In this document: positions 1-8,956 of the stretch, in pieces
How the letters are laid out: each line of letters opens with the position of its first letter
How positions within the stretch are numbered: position 1 is the stretch's first letter
Notes under the pieces: generated by a model
Databases searched by the model: none
What the model was told of the DNA's origin: nothing
Seen by the model: only the letters and a program-made list of their open reading frames with translations
NCBI GenBank assembly: GCA_001872455.1
Contig: MNXJ01000080.1
Coordinates: 1 to 44,073 of the forward strand
Direction of reading: 5' to 3'
Length of the DNA: 44,073 nucleotides
Origin: Anaerolineae bacterium CG2_30_57_67
Lineage (GTDB): Bacteria; Chloroflexota; Anaerolineae; Anaerolineales; Villigracilaceae
Position numbers and translations under genes: made by a program

Positions 1-99
1 GGTGATGGCCGCTGTCAGGGTCGTCTTGCCGTGGTCGATGTGTCCCATCGTCCCTACGTTCAGGTGCGGTTTGGAACGGTCAAACTTTTGCTTCGCCAT
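1..99 (-). CDS. tuf: Elongation factor Tu, N-terminal 33 residues (runs off the window)
   Basis: EF-Tu is the GTPase that brings aminoacyl-tRNA to the ribosome A site. Only the first 33 codons are inside the window; they read [16 protein letters not shown] followed by the P-loop GHIDHGKT, which is diagnostic. An AAGGAG ribosome-binding sequence lies 9 nt before the ATG. The gene follows fusA by 36 nt on the same strand, as in the classical str operon (rpsL-rpsG-fusA-tuf), so it is probably co-transcribed. The rest of the protein cannot be judged. Confidence 0.95.
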   Translation of the reverse strand, partial: MAKQKFDRSKPHLNVGTMGHIDHGKTTLTAAIT

Positions 100-135
100 G
101 AATAATTACTCCTTGTGCAAGTGATGAAAAGAATC

Positions 136-2208
136 TTACGCTTTGATAATTTCCTGCGCCACGGCGTCACTAACAGGCGCATAATGGTTAAATTCCATCG
201 AAGAAACACCCCGTCCTTGAGTGGCAGAGCGCAAGTCGGTCGCATAACCGAACATTTCACCCAAGGGTACCATGGCGTTAACTGCCTGGGCGTTGCCCGG
301 GCGGACTTCCATGCCCTGAATCATGCCACGGCGACTGTTAATTTGTCCCATGACATCACCCAGATATTCTTCGGGGGCAACAACTTCAACCTTCATAATG
401 GGTTCCAGCAAAACTGCGCCGCCGCGATGAACACCTTCCTTGAAGGCCATGGACGCTGCTGTCTTGAAAGCCATTTCGTTGGAGTCGACTTCGTGGTAAG
501 AACCATCAATTAGGGTGACTTTCAGGTCAACCACAGGATAACCGGCCAAAACACCGCTTTCGGATGCTTCTTTGATACCTTTTTCTACCGCCGGTATATA
601 TTCTTTCGGAATGGTGCCGCCAACAATTTTGTTCTCAAAAATAACGCCAGATCCACGTTCTCCGGGTTCCATAGCAATGACCACATGACCATATTGTCCA
701 TGGCCGCCGGATTGTTTGGCGTACTTCAGATCAACCTTCTCGACGCGGCGGGTAATCGATTCGCGGTAAGCAACACGCGGTTTACCTACATTCGCCTGAA
801 TTTTGAACTCGCGCAAAAGACGATCTACCAGAATATCGAGGTGGAGTTCGCCCATGCCCGAAATCACCGTTTGTCCGGTAACTTCATCAGAGCGCACCCG
901 GAAGGTAGGATCTTCTTCCGAAAGTTTTCGCAGGGCTTCGCCCATTTTTTCTTGGTCGCCAGCGGTTTTGGGTTCAATGGCTATTGCAATCACGGGTTCA
1001 GGGAAAGAAATACTTTCCAGCACCAGATTGCGAGTATCGCACAGGGTATCTCCGGTAAATGACTCTTTGAAACCGAGCGCGGCGGCGATATCACCAGAAA
1101 GAACTTCGCTGATATCTTCACGACGGTCAGCGTACATACGAATCAACCGTCCAATGCGTTCGCGTTTACCCTTGGTGGAGTTTTGAACGGTGGTTCCCTG
1201 GATTAATTTACCAGAATAAACACGGAGGTAGGCCAAACGGCCAACGTAAGGATCGGTCACGATTTTGAAGACCAGCGCGGTTAACGGTTCATCATCGTTT
1301 GTTTTGAGTTCCACAAATTGGTCGGGGAAGTCAGGGTCAGTCGCATGTACAGTCAGAATGTCTGCTGGGGAAGGCAGGTAATCAATCACCGCATCCAGCA
1401 CAGCCTGAACGCCCTTGTTTTTGAGGGAAGAGCCACAAAAAGCCGGGTACGCGCGGCCAGAGATAACGGCTTTGCGCAAAGCGGCCTTCAGTTCAGGGAC
1501 GGTAATCTCATCACCTTCAAGATATTTAAGGGTCAGATCATCATCCGTTTCAGCAATTTTTTCTACCATTTCGTGGCGAGCGGCCGCAACTTCGCTTGAC
1601 ATATCGGCAGGCACTTCGGCGTAGCGAGGCTCGACACCCAAGTCGTCTTCCCAAAAAATGGCCTGCATTTCCATCAAATCAACAACGCCTCTAAAAGTCG
1701 CTTCCGAACCAATCGGCAATTGCATGGGAATCGGATGAGTACCTAAGCGCTGGCGGATGGTTTCAAGTGAGCGTTCATAGGAAGCACCAACGCGATCCAT
1801 TTTATTAATGAAGCAGATGCGTGGTACACCATAACGGTCGGCTTGACGCCAAACCGTTTCGGATTGCGGCTCTACTCCTTGAACGGCGTCAAAAATAACC
1901 ACGCCGCCATCCAAGACGCGCAAAGAACGCTGAACTTCAGCAGTAAAATCAATGTGACCGGGGGTATCAATCACATTGATTTGATAGCCCTTCCACTCTG
2001 CGGAGACTGCCGCAGATACAATAGTAATACCCCGCTCACGCTCCTGGGCCATCCAGTCGGTGACAGTAGTACCATCATCAACAGAGCCAATGCGGTGGGT
2101 TTTACCAGTATAAAAGAGAATACGCTCTGTGGTAGTCGTCTTACCGGCGTCAATATGAGCAATGATGCCGATGTTGCGGTACTTTTCGAGCGGGTACTTA
2201 CGGGCCAT
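136..2208 (-). CDS. fusA: Elongation factor G
   Basis: EF-G is the translocation GTPase that moves tRNA and mRNA through the ribosome and also helps recycle ribosomes. The 690-residue product has the usual full length. It starts [20 protein letters not shown] with P-loop AHIDAGKT at about residues 17-24, the switch II motif DTPGH at 81-85, the guanine motif NKMD near 135, and the domain IV/V sequences expected of canonical EF-G ([27 protein letters not shown]). A GAGG sequence lies about 8 nt before the ATG. It sits 21 nt after rpsG and 36 nt before tuf, so it belongs to the str operon. Confidence 0.98.
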   Translation of the reverse strand: MARKYPLEKYRNIGIIAHIDAGKTTTTERILFYTGKTHRIGSVDDGTTVTDWMAQERERGITIVSAAVSAEWKGYQINVIDTPGHIDFTAEVQRSLRVLDGGVVIFDAVQGVEPQSETVWRQADRYGVPRICFINKMDRVGASYERSLETIRQRLGTHPIPMQLPIGSEATFRGVVDLMEMQAIFWEDDLGVEPRYAEVPADMSSEVAAARHEMVEKIAETDDDLTLKYLEGDEITVPELKAALRKAVISGRAYPAFCGSSLKNKGVQAVLDAVIDYLPSPADILTVHATDPDFPDQFVELKTNDDEPLTALVFKIVTDPYVGRLAYLRVYSGKLIQGTTVQNSTKGKRERIGRLIRMYADRREDISEVLSGDIAAALGFKESFTGDTLCDTRNLVLESISFPEPVIAIAIEPKTAGDQEKMGEALRKLSEEDPTFRVRSDEVTGQTVISGMGELHLDILVDRLLREFKIQANVGKPRVAYRESITRRVEKVDLKYAKQSGGHGQYGHVVIAMEPGERGSGVIFENKIVGGTIPKEYIPAVEKGIKEASESGVLAGYPVVDLKVTLIDGSYHEVDSNEMAFKTAASMAFKEGVHRGGAVLLEPIMKVEVVAPEEYLGDVMGQINSRRGMIQGMEVRPGNAQAVNAMVPLGEMFGYATDLRSATQGRGVSSMEFNHYAPVSDAVAQEIIKA

Positions 2209-2229
2209 TCAGGTTACCTCTACAAAAAA

Positions 2230-2697
2230 CTACATGCGATAGTGGGAGAAGGCGCGGTTGGCTTCTGCCATTTTATGGGTCTCTTCGCGTTTGCGAATGG
2301 CCGCGCCTTGGTTTGTGGCAGCGTCCATTAACTCGGCGGCCAAATTCTCCGGGAAAGATTTCCCAGAACGGGCACGCGCCGCGGTAAGGATCCAGCGAAT
2401 GGACAGCGCCGCTCGGCGCGCCGATGAAACTTCCATCGGCACCTGATAGGTGGCGCCACCGACGCGGCGGGGGCGGACTTCCATGGCAGGACCAACATTC
2501 TTCATGGCCTGCTCATAGATTTCGATACCCGGTTTTCCCGTTTTTTCCTGAATCAAATCCAGGGTTTGGTACATCAAACGATAGGCCAGGCTTCTTTTAC
2601 CACTCAGCATCACATGCTGAATAAAAATGGACAGGCTCAGGCTGTTGTAGCGCATGTCCGGGGCAAGGGGGCGTTCTTCGGGCTTTCCTCTACGCAT
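2230..2697 (-). CDS. rpsG: 30S ribosomal protein S7
   Basis: S7 nucleates assembly of the 30S head by binding the 3' domain of 16S rRNA. The 155-residue product has the family hallmarks: MRRGKPEERPLAPD at the N-terminus, the RPRRVGGATYQVPMEV beta-ribbon in the middle, and the C-terminal HKMAEANRAFSHYR helix. GGAG lies about 9 nt before the ATG. It is the second gene of the str operon, 16 nt after rpsL. In E. coli S7 is the operon's translational repressor; no such site is obvious in this short spacer. Confidence 0.98.
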   Translation of the reverse strand: MRRGKPEERPLAPDMRYNSLSLSIFIQHVMLSGKRSLAYRLMYQTLDLIQEKTGKPGIEIYEQAMKNVGPAMEVRPRRVGGATYQVPMEVSSARRAALSIRWILTAARARSGKSFPENLAAELMDAATNQGAAIRKREETHKMAEANRAFSHYRM

Positions 2698-2713
2698 GTT
2701 CTATCTCCAGAAA

Positions 2714-3163
2714 TTACTTCTTGCCTTTGGCGGCGCCAGCGGCTTCAGGCTTGGGACGTTTGGCGCCATACTTCGAACGGGATTGACGACGCTTGGCAAC
2801 GCCAGTTGTATCTAACGAACCACGGACGATGTGATAGCGCACACCGGGCAGGTCTTTGACACGACCACCACGCACCAGCACCACAGAGTGCTCTTGCAAC
2901 TGATGGCCTTCGCCAGGGATATAAGCGGTCACTTCGAGGCCGTTGGTCAGACGCACACGAGCAATCTTACGCAACGCGGAGTTAGGCTTCTTAGGCGTCA
3001 TCGTGCGCACGACCGTACACACGCCACGCTTTTGGGGCGCGCCACTGGCCTGACGAACTCGGCGCTGGCGCATCGAGTTCAGGGTGAACTGAAGCGCTGG
3101 AGCCTTGGACTTGACCTTTTTGGACTGGCGGCCCTTGCGAATTAATTGGTTAATTGTTGGCAC
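2714..3163 (-). CDS. rpsL: 30S ribosomal protein S12
   Basis: S12 sits at the decoding centre and controls fidelity. The 149-residue protein has [11 protein letters not shown] (the streptomycin loop with Lys) and [13 protein letters not shown], whose Asp is the residue beta-methylthiolated by RimO; rimO itself is at 42359-43711 in this window. The start is GTG (residues P-T-I-N-Q follow), with GGAGG 5 nt upstream. A Lys/Ala-rich tail extends the C-terminus beyond the E. coli protein. It is the first gene of the str operon, driven by the promoter at 3306-3334. Confidence 0.98.
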   Translation of the reverse strand: MPTINQLIRKGRQSKKVKSKAPALQFTLNSMRQRRVRQASGAPQKRGVCTVVRTMTPKKPNSALRKIARVRLTNGLEVTAYIPGEGHQLQEHSVVLVRGGRVKDLPGVRYHIVRGSLDTTGVAKRRQSRSKYGAKRPKPEAAGAAKGKK

Positions 3164-3218
3164 ATTCGCCTCCGAAACAAGATACAGATTGTTGATAAAA
3201 CAATTGATGGCAGTGAAA

Positions 3219-3256
3219 GTGTGAGGCCATCTTTTTCTTGCCAGATGACCTCACAC
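3219..3256 (-). promoter_or_regulatory. Long hairpin in the rpsL leader
   Basis: Between the str promoter and rpsL is a 14-bp stem (3219-3232 with 3243-3256, one G-U pair, 10-nt loop). It lies about 55 nt before the rpsL start and only a short T run follows it, so it is not a convincing terminator. It may be a processing site or an autoregulatory ribosomal-protein target; the sequence alone does not decide. Confidence 0.5.
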
Positions 3257-3305
3257 GGCTGACGCAAGGAACGGAATAACCTTACCTATTGCATAACGAA
3301 GTGCG

Positions 3306-3334
3306 ATTTTATCACACGCCGTTTGTGTCGTCAA
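3306..3334 (-). promoter_or_regulatory. Sigma-70-type promoter of the rpsL-rpsG-fusA-tuf operon
   Basis: On the minus strand TTGACG (3329-3334) and TAAAAT (3306-3311) are separated by exactly 17 nt. The -35 box begins just after the rpoB stop codon, giving the str operon a promoter independent of rpoB. Transcription would start near 3299, leaving a leader of about 135 nt. Confidence 0.75.
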
Positions 3335-3337
3335 GCG

Positions 3338-6300
3338 CTACACAATAGTATCCAGGTCGGAGCCGATGCCCATCAGACCTGTAGAAAGTTTGGGCGGGTG
3401 AGCCTTTTCCTCGTCTTTTCCAAACTTAACCACGTCACCGGTTTCGTTGATGGCTTCAACCGCCAGTCCCAGGCTTTGTAATTCTTTAACCAGCACGCGG
3501 AAAGATGCCGGGATGCTTGGCTCCTCAATTGGCTCGCCTTTGACGATGGCTTCGTAAGCATTGACACGTCCCTGAACATCGTCGGACTTGACGGTGAGCA
3601 TTTCTTGCAGGATATGGGCAGCGCCGTAGGCTTCCAGCGCCCATACTTCCATTTCGCCAAAGCGCTGACCGCCAAATTGCGCCTTGCCACCCAGCGGTTG
3701 CTGTGTCACCAGCGAGTATGGGCCAGTGGAACGGGCGTGAACCTTATCTTCGACCAGGTGATGCAGTTTGAGCATAGTCATCACGCCAACAGTAACAGGT
3801 TGGTCATAAGGTTGGCCGGATTTACCATCACGCAGATATTGTTTTCCCAGGGTCGGGATCGGATGACCCGAGGCGATCATGGCCTCTTGAGCGGTGGTCA
3901 TCAACGCTTCGGCAGGGACATCATCGTGACCGAGGTTGTGTAACCACAAGCGCAGGCAGACTTCAACGGCGCGGACATCTTTTGGTTCTTCAAAGTGCCG
4001 GGACGGAGCATCTGTGAATGAGAAAACTCCTTCGGGGTCGTACCCTTGCTCTTTAAGCCACTGGCGCGCAGTCATCATGCGGGCGTAGTAGGGATCAATC
4101 GCCATTTTGTTGATGTCGTAATCTTTATCGCCCAGCCAGTGTTCAAGGTAAAGCATACGAACTTCATCATCGTCGCGGATGCTTTCGGGGTCAAATTCTT
4201 GTTCGTAAAGCCAATCCCAGGCAACCAAGCCAATCTGACGCCAGGCTTCATCCACCAGCCAGGCGCGCGCCAGCTCGGCTTCAATTTCTTCCTCGTGCGC
4301 GCCATCAAATACCGGTGTAATCGCGCGGAAGCCAAGACGTTTGGCAGCCCAGCCGAGGTGAATTTCCAGCACCTGACCGATGTTCATACGGCCTGGCACG
4401 CCCAGCGGGTTAAGGATGATGTCAATAGGCGTACCGTCTTCGAGAAAAGGCATATCTTCGACAGGGACGACGCGCGACACGACGCCTTTGTTGCCGTGGC
4501 GGCCGGCCATCTTATCGCCCGCAGTGATTTTACGGCGTTGGGCAATTGAGACGCGCACCATCGTATCCACGCCAGCAGAGAGGTCAGCGTTATCTTCGCG
4601 GGTGAAGACTTTGACTTCCACTACTTTACCGCGCTCGCCGTGAGGCATGCGGAGCGAAGTATCCTTGACATCGCGCGATTTTTCGCCAAAAATGGCTCGC
4701 AACAGACGCTCTTCAGGCGTAAGCTCTTTTTCACCCTTGGGTGTGATTTTTCCAACCAGGATGTCATTCGGGCCAACTTCCGCGCCAACACGAATGATGC
4801 CGCCTTCGTCCAGATCTTTGATGGCTTCTTCACCCACGTTGGGAATGTCGCGGGTAATTTCTTCGGGGCCGAGTTTGGTGTCGCGGGCTTCCACTTCATG
4901 TTTTTCGATGTGAACCGAAGTGAAGCGGTCATCCTGTACCAAGCGTTCTGAAAGAAGGATGGCGTCTTCAAAGTTGCCGCCTTCCCATGAAAGGAACGCC
5001 ACTACCGGGTTTTGCCCCAGCGCCAAGCGACCGCCATCCGTGGAGGACGAGTCGGCGATGATGTCATCTTTTTTGACAATTTGGCCTTTGGTTACCGCCG
5101 GACGTTGGTCAATGCAGGTGGATTGGTTGGAGCGCTGATATTTGCGCAAGGTGTAGACATGCATTGTGCCATCGTTATCGCGCACGGTAATGTCTTTGCC
5201 CGTCACTGAAACGACCTCGCCATCCGCCTCGGCCACAATCACCTGGCCGGAGTCTTTGGCGGCATACGATTCCATGCCCGTCGAAACGGTGGGAACTTCA
5301 GGACGCACCAACGGCACGGCCTGCGCCATCATGTTCGAGCCCATCAACGCGCGGTTGGCGTCATCGTGTTCGAGGAATGGAATCAGGGCGGCGCTGATGC
5401 CCACAACCTGATGCGGGGCCACGTCCATGTAGTCCAGGCTTTCAGGGTTATTAAAAACAAAGCCGGAATGATAGCGGCAGGAAATACGCCCGCCAATATA
5501 TTCTTGATGTTCGCTGAGCGGCGCGTTGGCTTGGGCAATGACAAATTTATCTTCCGCATCGGCGGAGAGATATTCCATGTGTTCGGAAACGAATGGCACA
5601 ATCAAAATTTCACGTCCGAGGTCGGCCAGTTTAGCCGCCAGGGTGGCGTCAATGCGGTCTCCTACATTGGCAATGACGGCATCGCCATGACGAATTTCTT
5701 CGCGTAAAGCGCGGCCTACCAGCGCTGCATCGTCGCATTTCATACTTTTGATGACACGACGATACGGAGTTTCGATAAAGCCGTATTCGTTGACGCGCGC
5801 AAAAGATGCCAGGCGGCCAATCAGGCCGATATTCGGGCCTTCAGGCGTTTCAATTGGGCAGATGCGGCCATAGTGCGAGTGGTGAACATCGCGCACATCA
5901 AAACCGGCGCGCTCACGTCGCAAACCGCCAGGGCCGAGAGCCGAGAGCGTACGCTTATGACGAAGTTCAGCCAACGGGTTGGTCTGGTCCATAAACTGGC
6001 TCAGCTGGCTGGAACCGAAGAATTCACGCAAAGAAGCCACCACCGGGCGGATGTTGACCAGCGTTACCGGCGAGAGTTGCTCCTGGTCACGAATGGACAT
6101 GCGCTCTTTGATGACGCGTTCCATGCGGCGCAGGCCGATGCGCAGTTTGTTCTGAATCAGTTCACCGACAGTTTTGACGCGGCGATTGCCGAGGTGGTCA
6201 ATATCATCGGGCGGTTCAACTTCGTTGTTGATTAAAATCATGCGGCGCACCAGGCGAATGATATCTTGCTTGCTAATGGCGCGGTGCGAGACGGAAATAT

Positions 6301-7234
6301 TCAGGTCAAGCTTTTGGTTGAGCTTGTAGCGGCCCACCCGCTCCAAGTCATAGTGCCGCTGGTCAAAGAGTTGCTCAATCATGAAGGCGCGCGCATTATC
6401 GAGCGTAGCCGGGTCGCCGGGGCGCATACGTTTGAAAAATTCAATCAACGCAGCGTTGGCAACGGTTTGATGGCCGCTCAAATCCCATTCCGGCTCCTGG
6501 CGCAGGGTTGATGGAATGAACATGCGCTCAGGGTTGGTGTCAACATCCTGAAACAGAGAAATGATTTCTTCGTCAGTGCCAAATTTAAGCGGCGAATCGG
6601 CAATGCCATCATCCACAGCGGCCAGTGCACGCAAGAAAACCGTTATCGGCACGGTGCGTTTGCGGTTGAATTTCAGAATGATGTAGTCGTTTTTGCGGGT
6701 TTCAAACTCCATCCACGCGCCACGGTCAGGAATGAGTTTCGCCATCGCCAGGCGGCGGTTGGTGGAGCGGTCTACCGGCGCTTCGAAGTAGACGCCAGGC
6801 GAGCGAATTAACTGCGAAACGACCACACGCTCTGTTCCATTAATGATAAATGTGCCCTTATCGGTCATTTCGGGAAAATCGCCCAAGAAAATATCTTGTT
6901 TGATGGGTTCCGGCACATCCGGCCCAGCCAAAAGTACGGAGACGTACAACGGGGTGGAATAGGTCAGATCGCGCTCGACACATTCTTCAATGTCATGCTT
7001 GGCTTCGCCAAACCAGTATTTCAAGCCCCACTGCTGGCTTTCGGGGCCGCGACTGGGAAAGTACAGTTTCATGCCCTTGTTGTAAGACTCAATCGGCGAA
7101 ATTTCGTGCAACAGGTCGTCGAGCCCTTCACGTTTGAGGCGCTCAAACGAATCTAATTGAATTTCTATCAGATTAGGCAGTTTAAGGTCTACTGCAATAC
7201 GCGCGTAATTCTTGGTGTGCAAAACAGGCGACAT
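3338..7234 (-). CDS. rpoB: DNA-directed RNA polymerase subunit beta
   Basis: This is the beta subunit of RNA polymerase, which forms half of the active-site cleft. The start is placed at 7234 ([13 protein letters not shown]) because TAGGAG lies 6 nt before it; an upstream in-frame ATG at 7270 has no such signal. The 1298-residue protein contains the rifampicin-pocket stretch [17 protein letters not shown], the [13 protein letters not shown] block, [11 protein letters not shown] and the C-terminal clamp region; it is not fused to beta'. Opposite the E. coli R529 position it carries Thr ([12 protein letters not shown]). The gene is monocistronic here: rpoC does not follow, and rplL does not precede it. 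Confidence 0.98.
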   Translation of the reverse strand: MSPVLHTKNYARIAVDLKLPNLIEIQLDSFERLKREGLDDLLHEISPIESYNKGMKLYFPSRGPESQQWGLKYWFGEAKHDIEECVERDLTYSTPLYVSVLLAGPDVPEPIKQDIFLGDFPEMTDKGTFIINGTERVVVSQLIRSPGVYFEAPVDRSTNRRLAMAKLIPDRGAWMEFETRKNDYIILKFNRKRTVPITVFLRALAAVDDGIADSPLKFGTDEEIISLFQDVDTNPERMFIPSTLRQEPEWDLSGHQTVANAALIEFFKRMRPGDPATLDNARAFMIEQLFDQRHYDLERVGRYKLNQKLDLNISVSHRAISKQDIIRLVRRMILINNEVEPPDDIDHLGNRRVKTVGELIQNKLRIGLRRMERVIKERMSIRDQEQLSPVTLVNIRPVVASLREFFGSSQLSQFMDQTNPLAELRHKRTLSALGPGGLRRERAGFDVRDVHHSHYGRICPIETPEGPNIGLIGRLASFARVNEYGFIETPYRRVIKSMKCDDAALVGRALREEIRHGDAVIANVGDRIDATLAAKLADLGREILIVPFVSEHMEYLSADAEDKFVIAQANAPLSEHQEYIGGRISCRYHSGFVFNNPESLDYMDVAPHQVVGISAALIPFLEHDDANRALMGSNMMAQAVPLVRPEVPTVSTGMESYAAKDSGQVIVAEADGEVVSVTGKDITVRDNDGTMHVYTLRKYQRSNQSTCIDQRPAVTKGQIVKKDDIIADSSSTDGGRLALGQNPVVAFLSWEGGNFEDAILLSERLVQDDRFTSVHIEKHEVEARDTKLGPEEITRDIPNVGEEAIKDLDEGGIIRVGAEVGPNDILVGKITPKGEKELTPEERLLRAIFGEKSRDVKDTSLRMPHGERGKVVEVKVFTREDNADLSAGVDTMVRVSIAQRRKITAGDKMAGRHGNKGVVSRVVPVEDMPFLEDGTPIDIILNPLGVPGRMNIGQVLEIHLGWAAKRLGFRAITPVFDGAHEEEIEAELARAWLVDEAWRQIGLVAWDWLYEQEFDPESIRDDDEVRMLYLEHWLGDKDYDINKMAIDPYYARMMTARQWLKEQGYDPEGVFSFTDAPSRHFEEPKDVRAVEVCLRLWLHNLGHDDVPAEALMTTAQEAMIASGHPIPTLGKQYLRDGKSGQPYDQPVTVGVMTMLKLHHLVEDKVHARSTGPYSLVTQQPLGGKAQFGGQRFGEMEVWALEAYGAAHILQEMLTVKSDDVQGRVNAYEAIVKGEPIEEPSIPASFRVLVKELQSLGLAVEAINETGDVVKFGKDEEKAHPPKLSTGLMGIGSDLDTIV

Positions 7235-7274
7235 GATTACTCCTACGAGATGGGATGTCCATAAATACATAAAA

Positions 7275-7298
7275 CCACCATGCTACGCTGCATGATGG
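7275..7298 (-). promoter_or_regulatory. Hairpin in the rpoB 5' leader
   Basis: A 9-bp stem (7275-7283 with 7290-7298, one G-U pair, 6-nt loop) lies immediately after the predicted transcription start and about 40 nt before the rpoB start codon. A 5'-terminal hairpin of this kind can stabilise mRNA; no T run follows, so termination is unlikely. Confidence 0.4.
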
Positions 7299-7307
7299 CG
7301 AGGGGAC

Positions 7308-7336
7308 ATTTTACACGAGTTACGGAAATTGGTCAA
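7308..7336 (-). promoter_or_regulatory. rpoB promoter
   Basis: TTGACC (7331-7336) and TAAAAT (7308-7313) on the minus strand are spaced by 17 nt. The -35 box overlaps the stop codon of the upstream gene. The predicted start near 7301 gives a leader of about 67 nt that ends in a good ribosome-binding site. Confidence 0.75.
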
Positions 7337-8322
7337 TCTTTTTGCAACGCGACCGCCAGATATTTTTCAAACGTCTGCCGATACGGCGAGCGCAAACGCA
7401 TTTCGCTTTCAGTTCGCAGCAGATGGAGTAAGTTCGTGCCAATGGAAATCTCGAGGTGGCTGGAAATAATTTGCAACATTCGGCGGTAGACTTCAGCGGC
7501 CTGTTGCGGCGAGGAGAAAACGGCCTGGTCTGTAACGCTGGTAGGTGTCAGGCTAATGTTCCAACCGTGCGCCGAGGCTGAGTAATTCATTTCACGAATA
7601 AGCGCGTTGAGCAAAATACGGCCCGTCAGTTCTTCAAAACGTGAAAGCAGGCGTGCCACGGTTACCACAAAAGCATGGTGTAAAACATACTCTTCCCAGG
7701 CGGGCGACTCTGATAGGAAGTGGTGACCACTCAACTGCTGGAGCGGCTCGCGCCAACCGTAGAGCGCCACCATACTTCCGGCGCTGTGCAAAATCTGGTC
7801 AGCGGCAATGAACAGGCTATGGCGCGGCGGGCGGCCTGCGCCGGGAAGCAACGCCAGGGCTTCAGCATTTTTCCAGGAAAAGTGAAGCAGGCTCGGCTGA
7901 GGCAGGTTTCCCATCTGCGCCACTTGCTCTTCCAGCGTCACGTTTTCCGCTTTTAGCGTTTGGCCGGTTTCCATCTGTTCCACCAGAATTTTAACCAGCC
8001 GCACCGTTTGCGGGGTAAGCGACAAGGCGCGAACGATAAAATCCTGTTCGCCTGGCAGCAGGGACGCAGGCCAGGTTTCAGGAGCGATCTGCTGGAGCCG
8101 CCCATCCAGGCGATAGACGTTGACAACCTGGCCGTGCGCCATCAGGGCAGCATAACGTTCGGCATTCGGGCGAAAAAACTCAATCAGACCAGTTTGAAAA
8201 TCGCTTTCGCAGGCCTGAATAAAGGTTTCGAGACCACGGCGCGTCTGACGCTGGTTTTCAATATTAGCAGATTGGAAGAGCAAATCAGAAAGAATCACGG
8301 TGCAAGGGTAGCACAAGGACAC
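7333..8322 (-). CDS. Conserved-looking protein of unknown function
   Basis: I do not recognise this 329-residue protein. It is soluble, without signal peptide or membrane segment. The N-terminal half contains a stretch (ESDFQTGLIEFFRPNAERYA, then LMAHGQVVNVYRLDG) that loosely resembles DUF4388/PATAN-type domains, which sense or dock rather than catalyse; this is a weak impression. The C-terminal half is helical, with no catalytic motif visible. The start is uncertain: GTG at 8322 and GTG at 8298 are both in frame, neither has a ribosome-binding sequence, and the latter has a TACCCT box 6 nt before it. It occupies the place upstream of rpoB where rplL is usually found, but it is not ribosomal L7/L12. 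Confidence 0.75.
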   Translation of the reverse strand: MSLCYPCTVILSDLLFQSANIENQRQTRRGLETFIQACESDFQTGLIEFFRPNAERYAALMAHGQVVNVYRLDGRLQQIAPETWPASLLPGEQDFIVRALSLTPQTVRLVKILVEQMETGQTLKAENVTLEEQVAQMGNLPQPSLLHFSWKNAEALALLPGAGRPPRHSLFIAADQILHSAGSMVALYGWREPLQQLSGHHFLSESPAWEEYVLHHAFVVTVARLLSRFEELTGRILLNALIREMNYSASAHGWNISLTPTSVTDQAVFSSPQQAAEVYRRMLQIISSHLEISIGTNLLHLLRTESEMRLRSPYRQTFEKYLAVALQKD

Positions 8323-8419
8323 TTTGATAACCGTACAAGGTCATTTCAACAGCAAGCGCGTTACAGTTGAGTTAGTGCTAGTGATTGCCCACAAGCCGAC
8401 AATTTTTATCCTGCGGACA

Positions 8420-8467
8420 AAAGCGGCATAAATGTCGCGCTACGTTGTGCGATATTGATGCCGCTTT
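8420..8467. repeat. Imperfect 19-bp inverted repeat
   Basis: Arms 8420-8438 and 8449-8467 match at 17 of 19 positions around a 10-nt loop; the outer 10 bp (AAAGCGGCAT with ATGCCGCTTT) are perfect. It has no T-tract. It is either a REP-like element or the remnant of a mobile end; it lies about 50 bp from the MITE-like element. Confidence 0.6.
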
Positions 8468-8510
8468 GCAGGGTGGAGCAAAGAGATGGGTAATCACCAG
8501 AGTTAACGCT

Positions 8511-8621
8511 CTTGTAAGTGCAATACTGTTTAGATAAGGAGTCCAACGTCGCCCGACTTTGGCGCCAACGGGGAGACGTTGGACCCCGAAACCGCTAACT
8601 AAACAGTATTGCTTGTAAGTG
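8511..8621. mobile_element. MITE-like element (91 bp) with 10-bp target-site duplication
   Basis: The element spans 8521-8611. Its ends are perfect 13-bp terminal inverted repeats (CAATACTGTTTAG at 8521-8533 and its complement at 8599-8611). Immediately outside, with no gap, the 10-mer CTTGTAAGTG occurs on both sides (8511-8520 and 8612-8621), as expected for a target duplication. Inside is a second palindrome: GTCCAACGTC (8541-8550) with GACGTTGGAC (8575-8584), then CCCG/CGGG, then the palindrome TTGGCGCCAA (8559-8568). No coding capacity exists, so mobilisation would need a transposase in trans. The family cannot be told from the sequence; a 10-bp duplication is compatible with IS4- or ISAs1-like enzymes. 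Confidence 0.75.
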
Positions 8622-8651
8622 GATGTATTTTGTCGAAAAGAGTGGCTTTTC

Positions 8652-8715
8652 AAAAATTCGTGACTCTTTGTGACCTTTTGTGGTTAATTTTCTTACTTTT
8701 TGTACAAAGATTTAA
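8652..8715. repeat. Partial copy of the CTTTGTGGTTAA interspersed repeat
   Basis: The stretch TTCGTGACTCTTTGTGACC and the following TTTTGTGGTTAATTTTCTTA closely match the 3' half of the longer copies at 24111-24245 and 43811-43936. The region is markedly AT-rich compared with flanking genes. No ORF is associated with it. Confidence 0.7.
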
Positions 8716-8807
8716 CTTCCAAGTTCCTAAAAATGGAAAACTGGTAAACTACAAACTGTGTCAAAAAGTCTTGACCTCAGCGGTATTTACAACTTTCGAA
8801 AAGCGCT

Positions 8808-8897
8808 GACTTCATCCTCTTCTACCGCGCCCACGTCACGGGCGGGGTGTTGCTGGCAGGCGATGACGCCGGGGCGGCGGAATGGTTTCCGCGCTAG
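8808..8897 (+). pseudogene. C-terminal remnant of a Nudix hydrolase
   Basis: Reading from 8808 to the TAG at 8895-8897 gives DFILFYRAHVTGGVLLAGDD and then AGAAEWFPR. This closely resembles the tail of ADP-ribose/MutT-type Nudix proteins, in which an RA-x-GG-x-L-x-AGDDA-x-E-x-WF block follows the catalytic box. No Nudix box (GX5EX7REUXEEXGU) or start codon is found upstream; the upstream 150 bp are AT-rich repeat sequence. I infer that an older gene was truncated by insertion or deletion, perhaps linked to the repeats at 8420-8715. Confidence 0.6.
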
Positions 8898-8956
8898 CGT
8901 TTCAATCCACCCGTTTCCTGCCCAGCCGTCAGTAGAGTCAGAAAGGATTTCTACCA

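Noticed and set aside
8541-8584. attC-like boxes inside the MITE (GTCCAAC and GTTGGAC fit RYYYAAC and GTTRRRY).
   Set aside because: The pair is only 44 bp long, the stem is almost perfectly symmetric, no integrase or cassettes are near, and the outer inverted repeats with target duplication explain the element better.
8378-8653. Minus-strand open frame across the MITE region.
   Set aside because: It runs through the hairpin, the target duplication and the terminal repeats, has no start signal and no motif.
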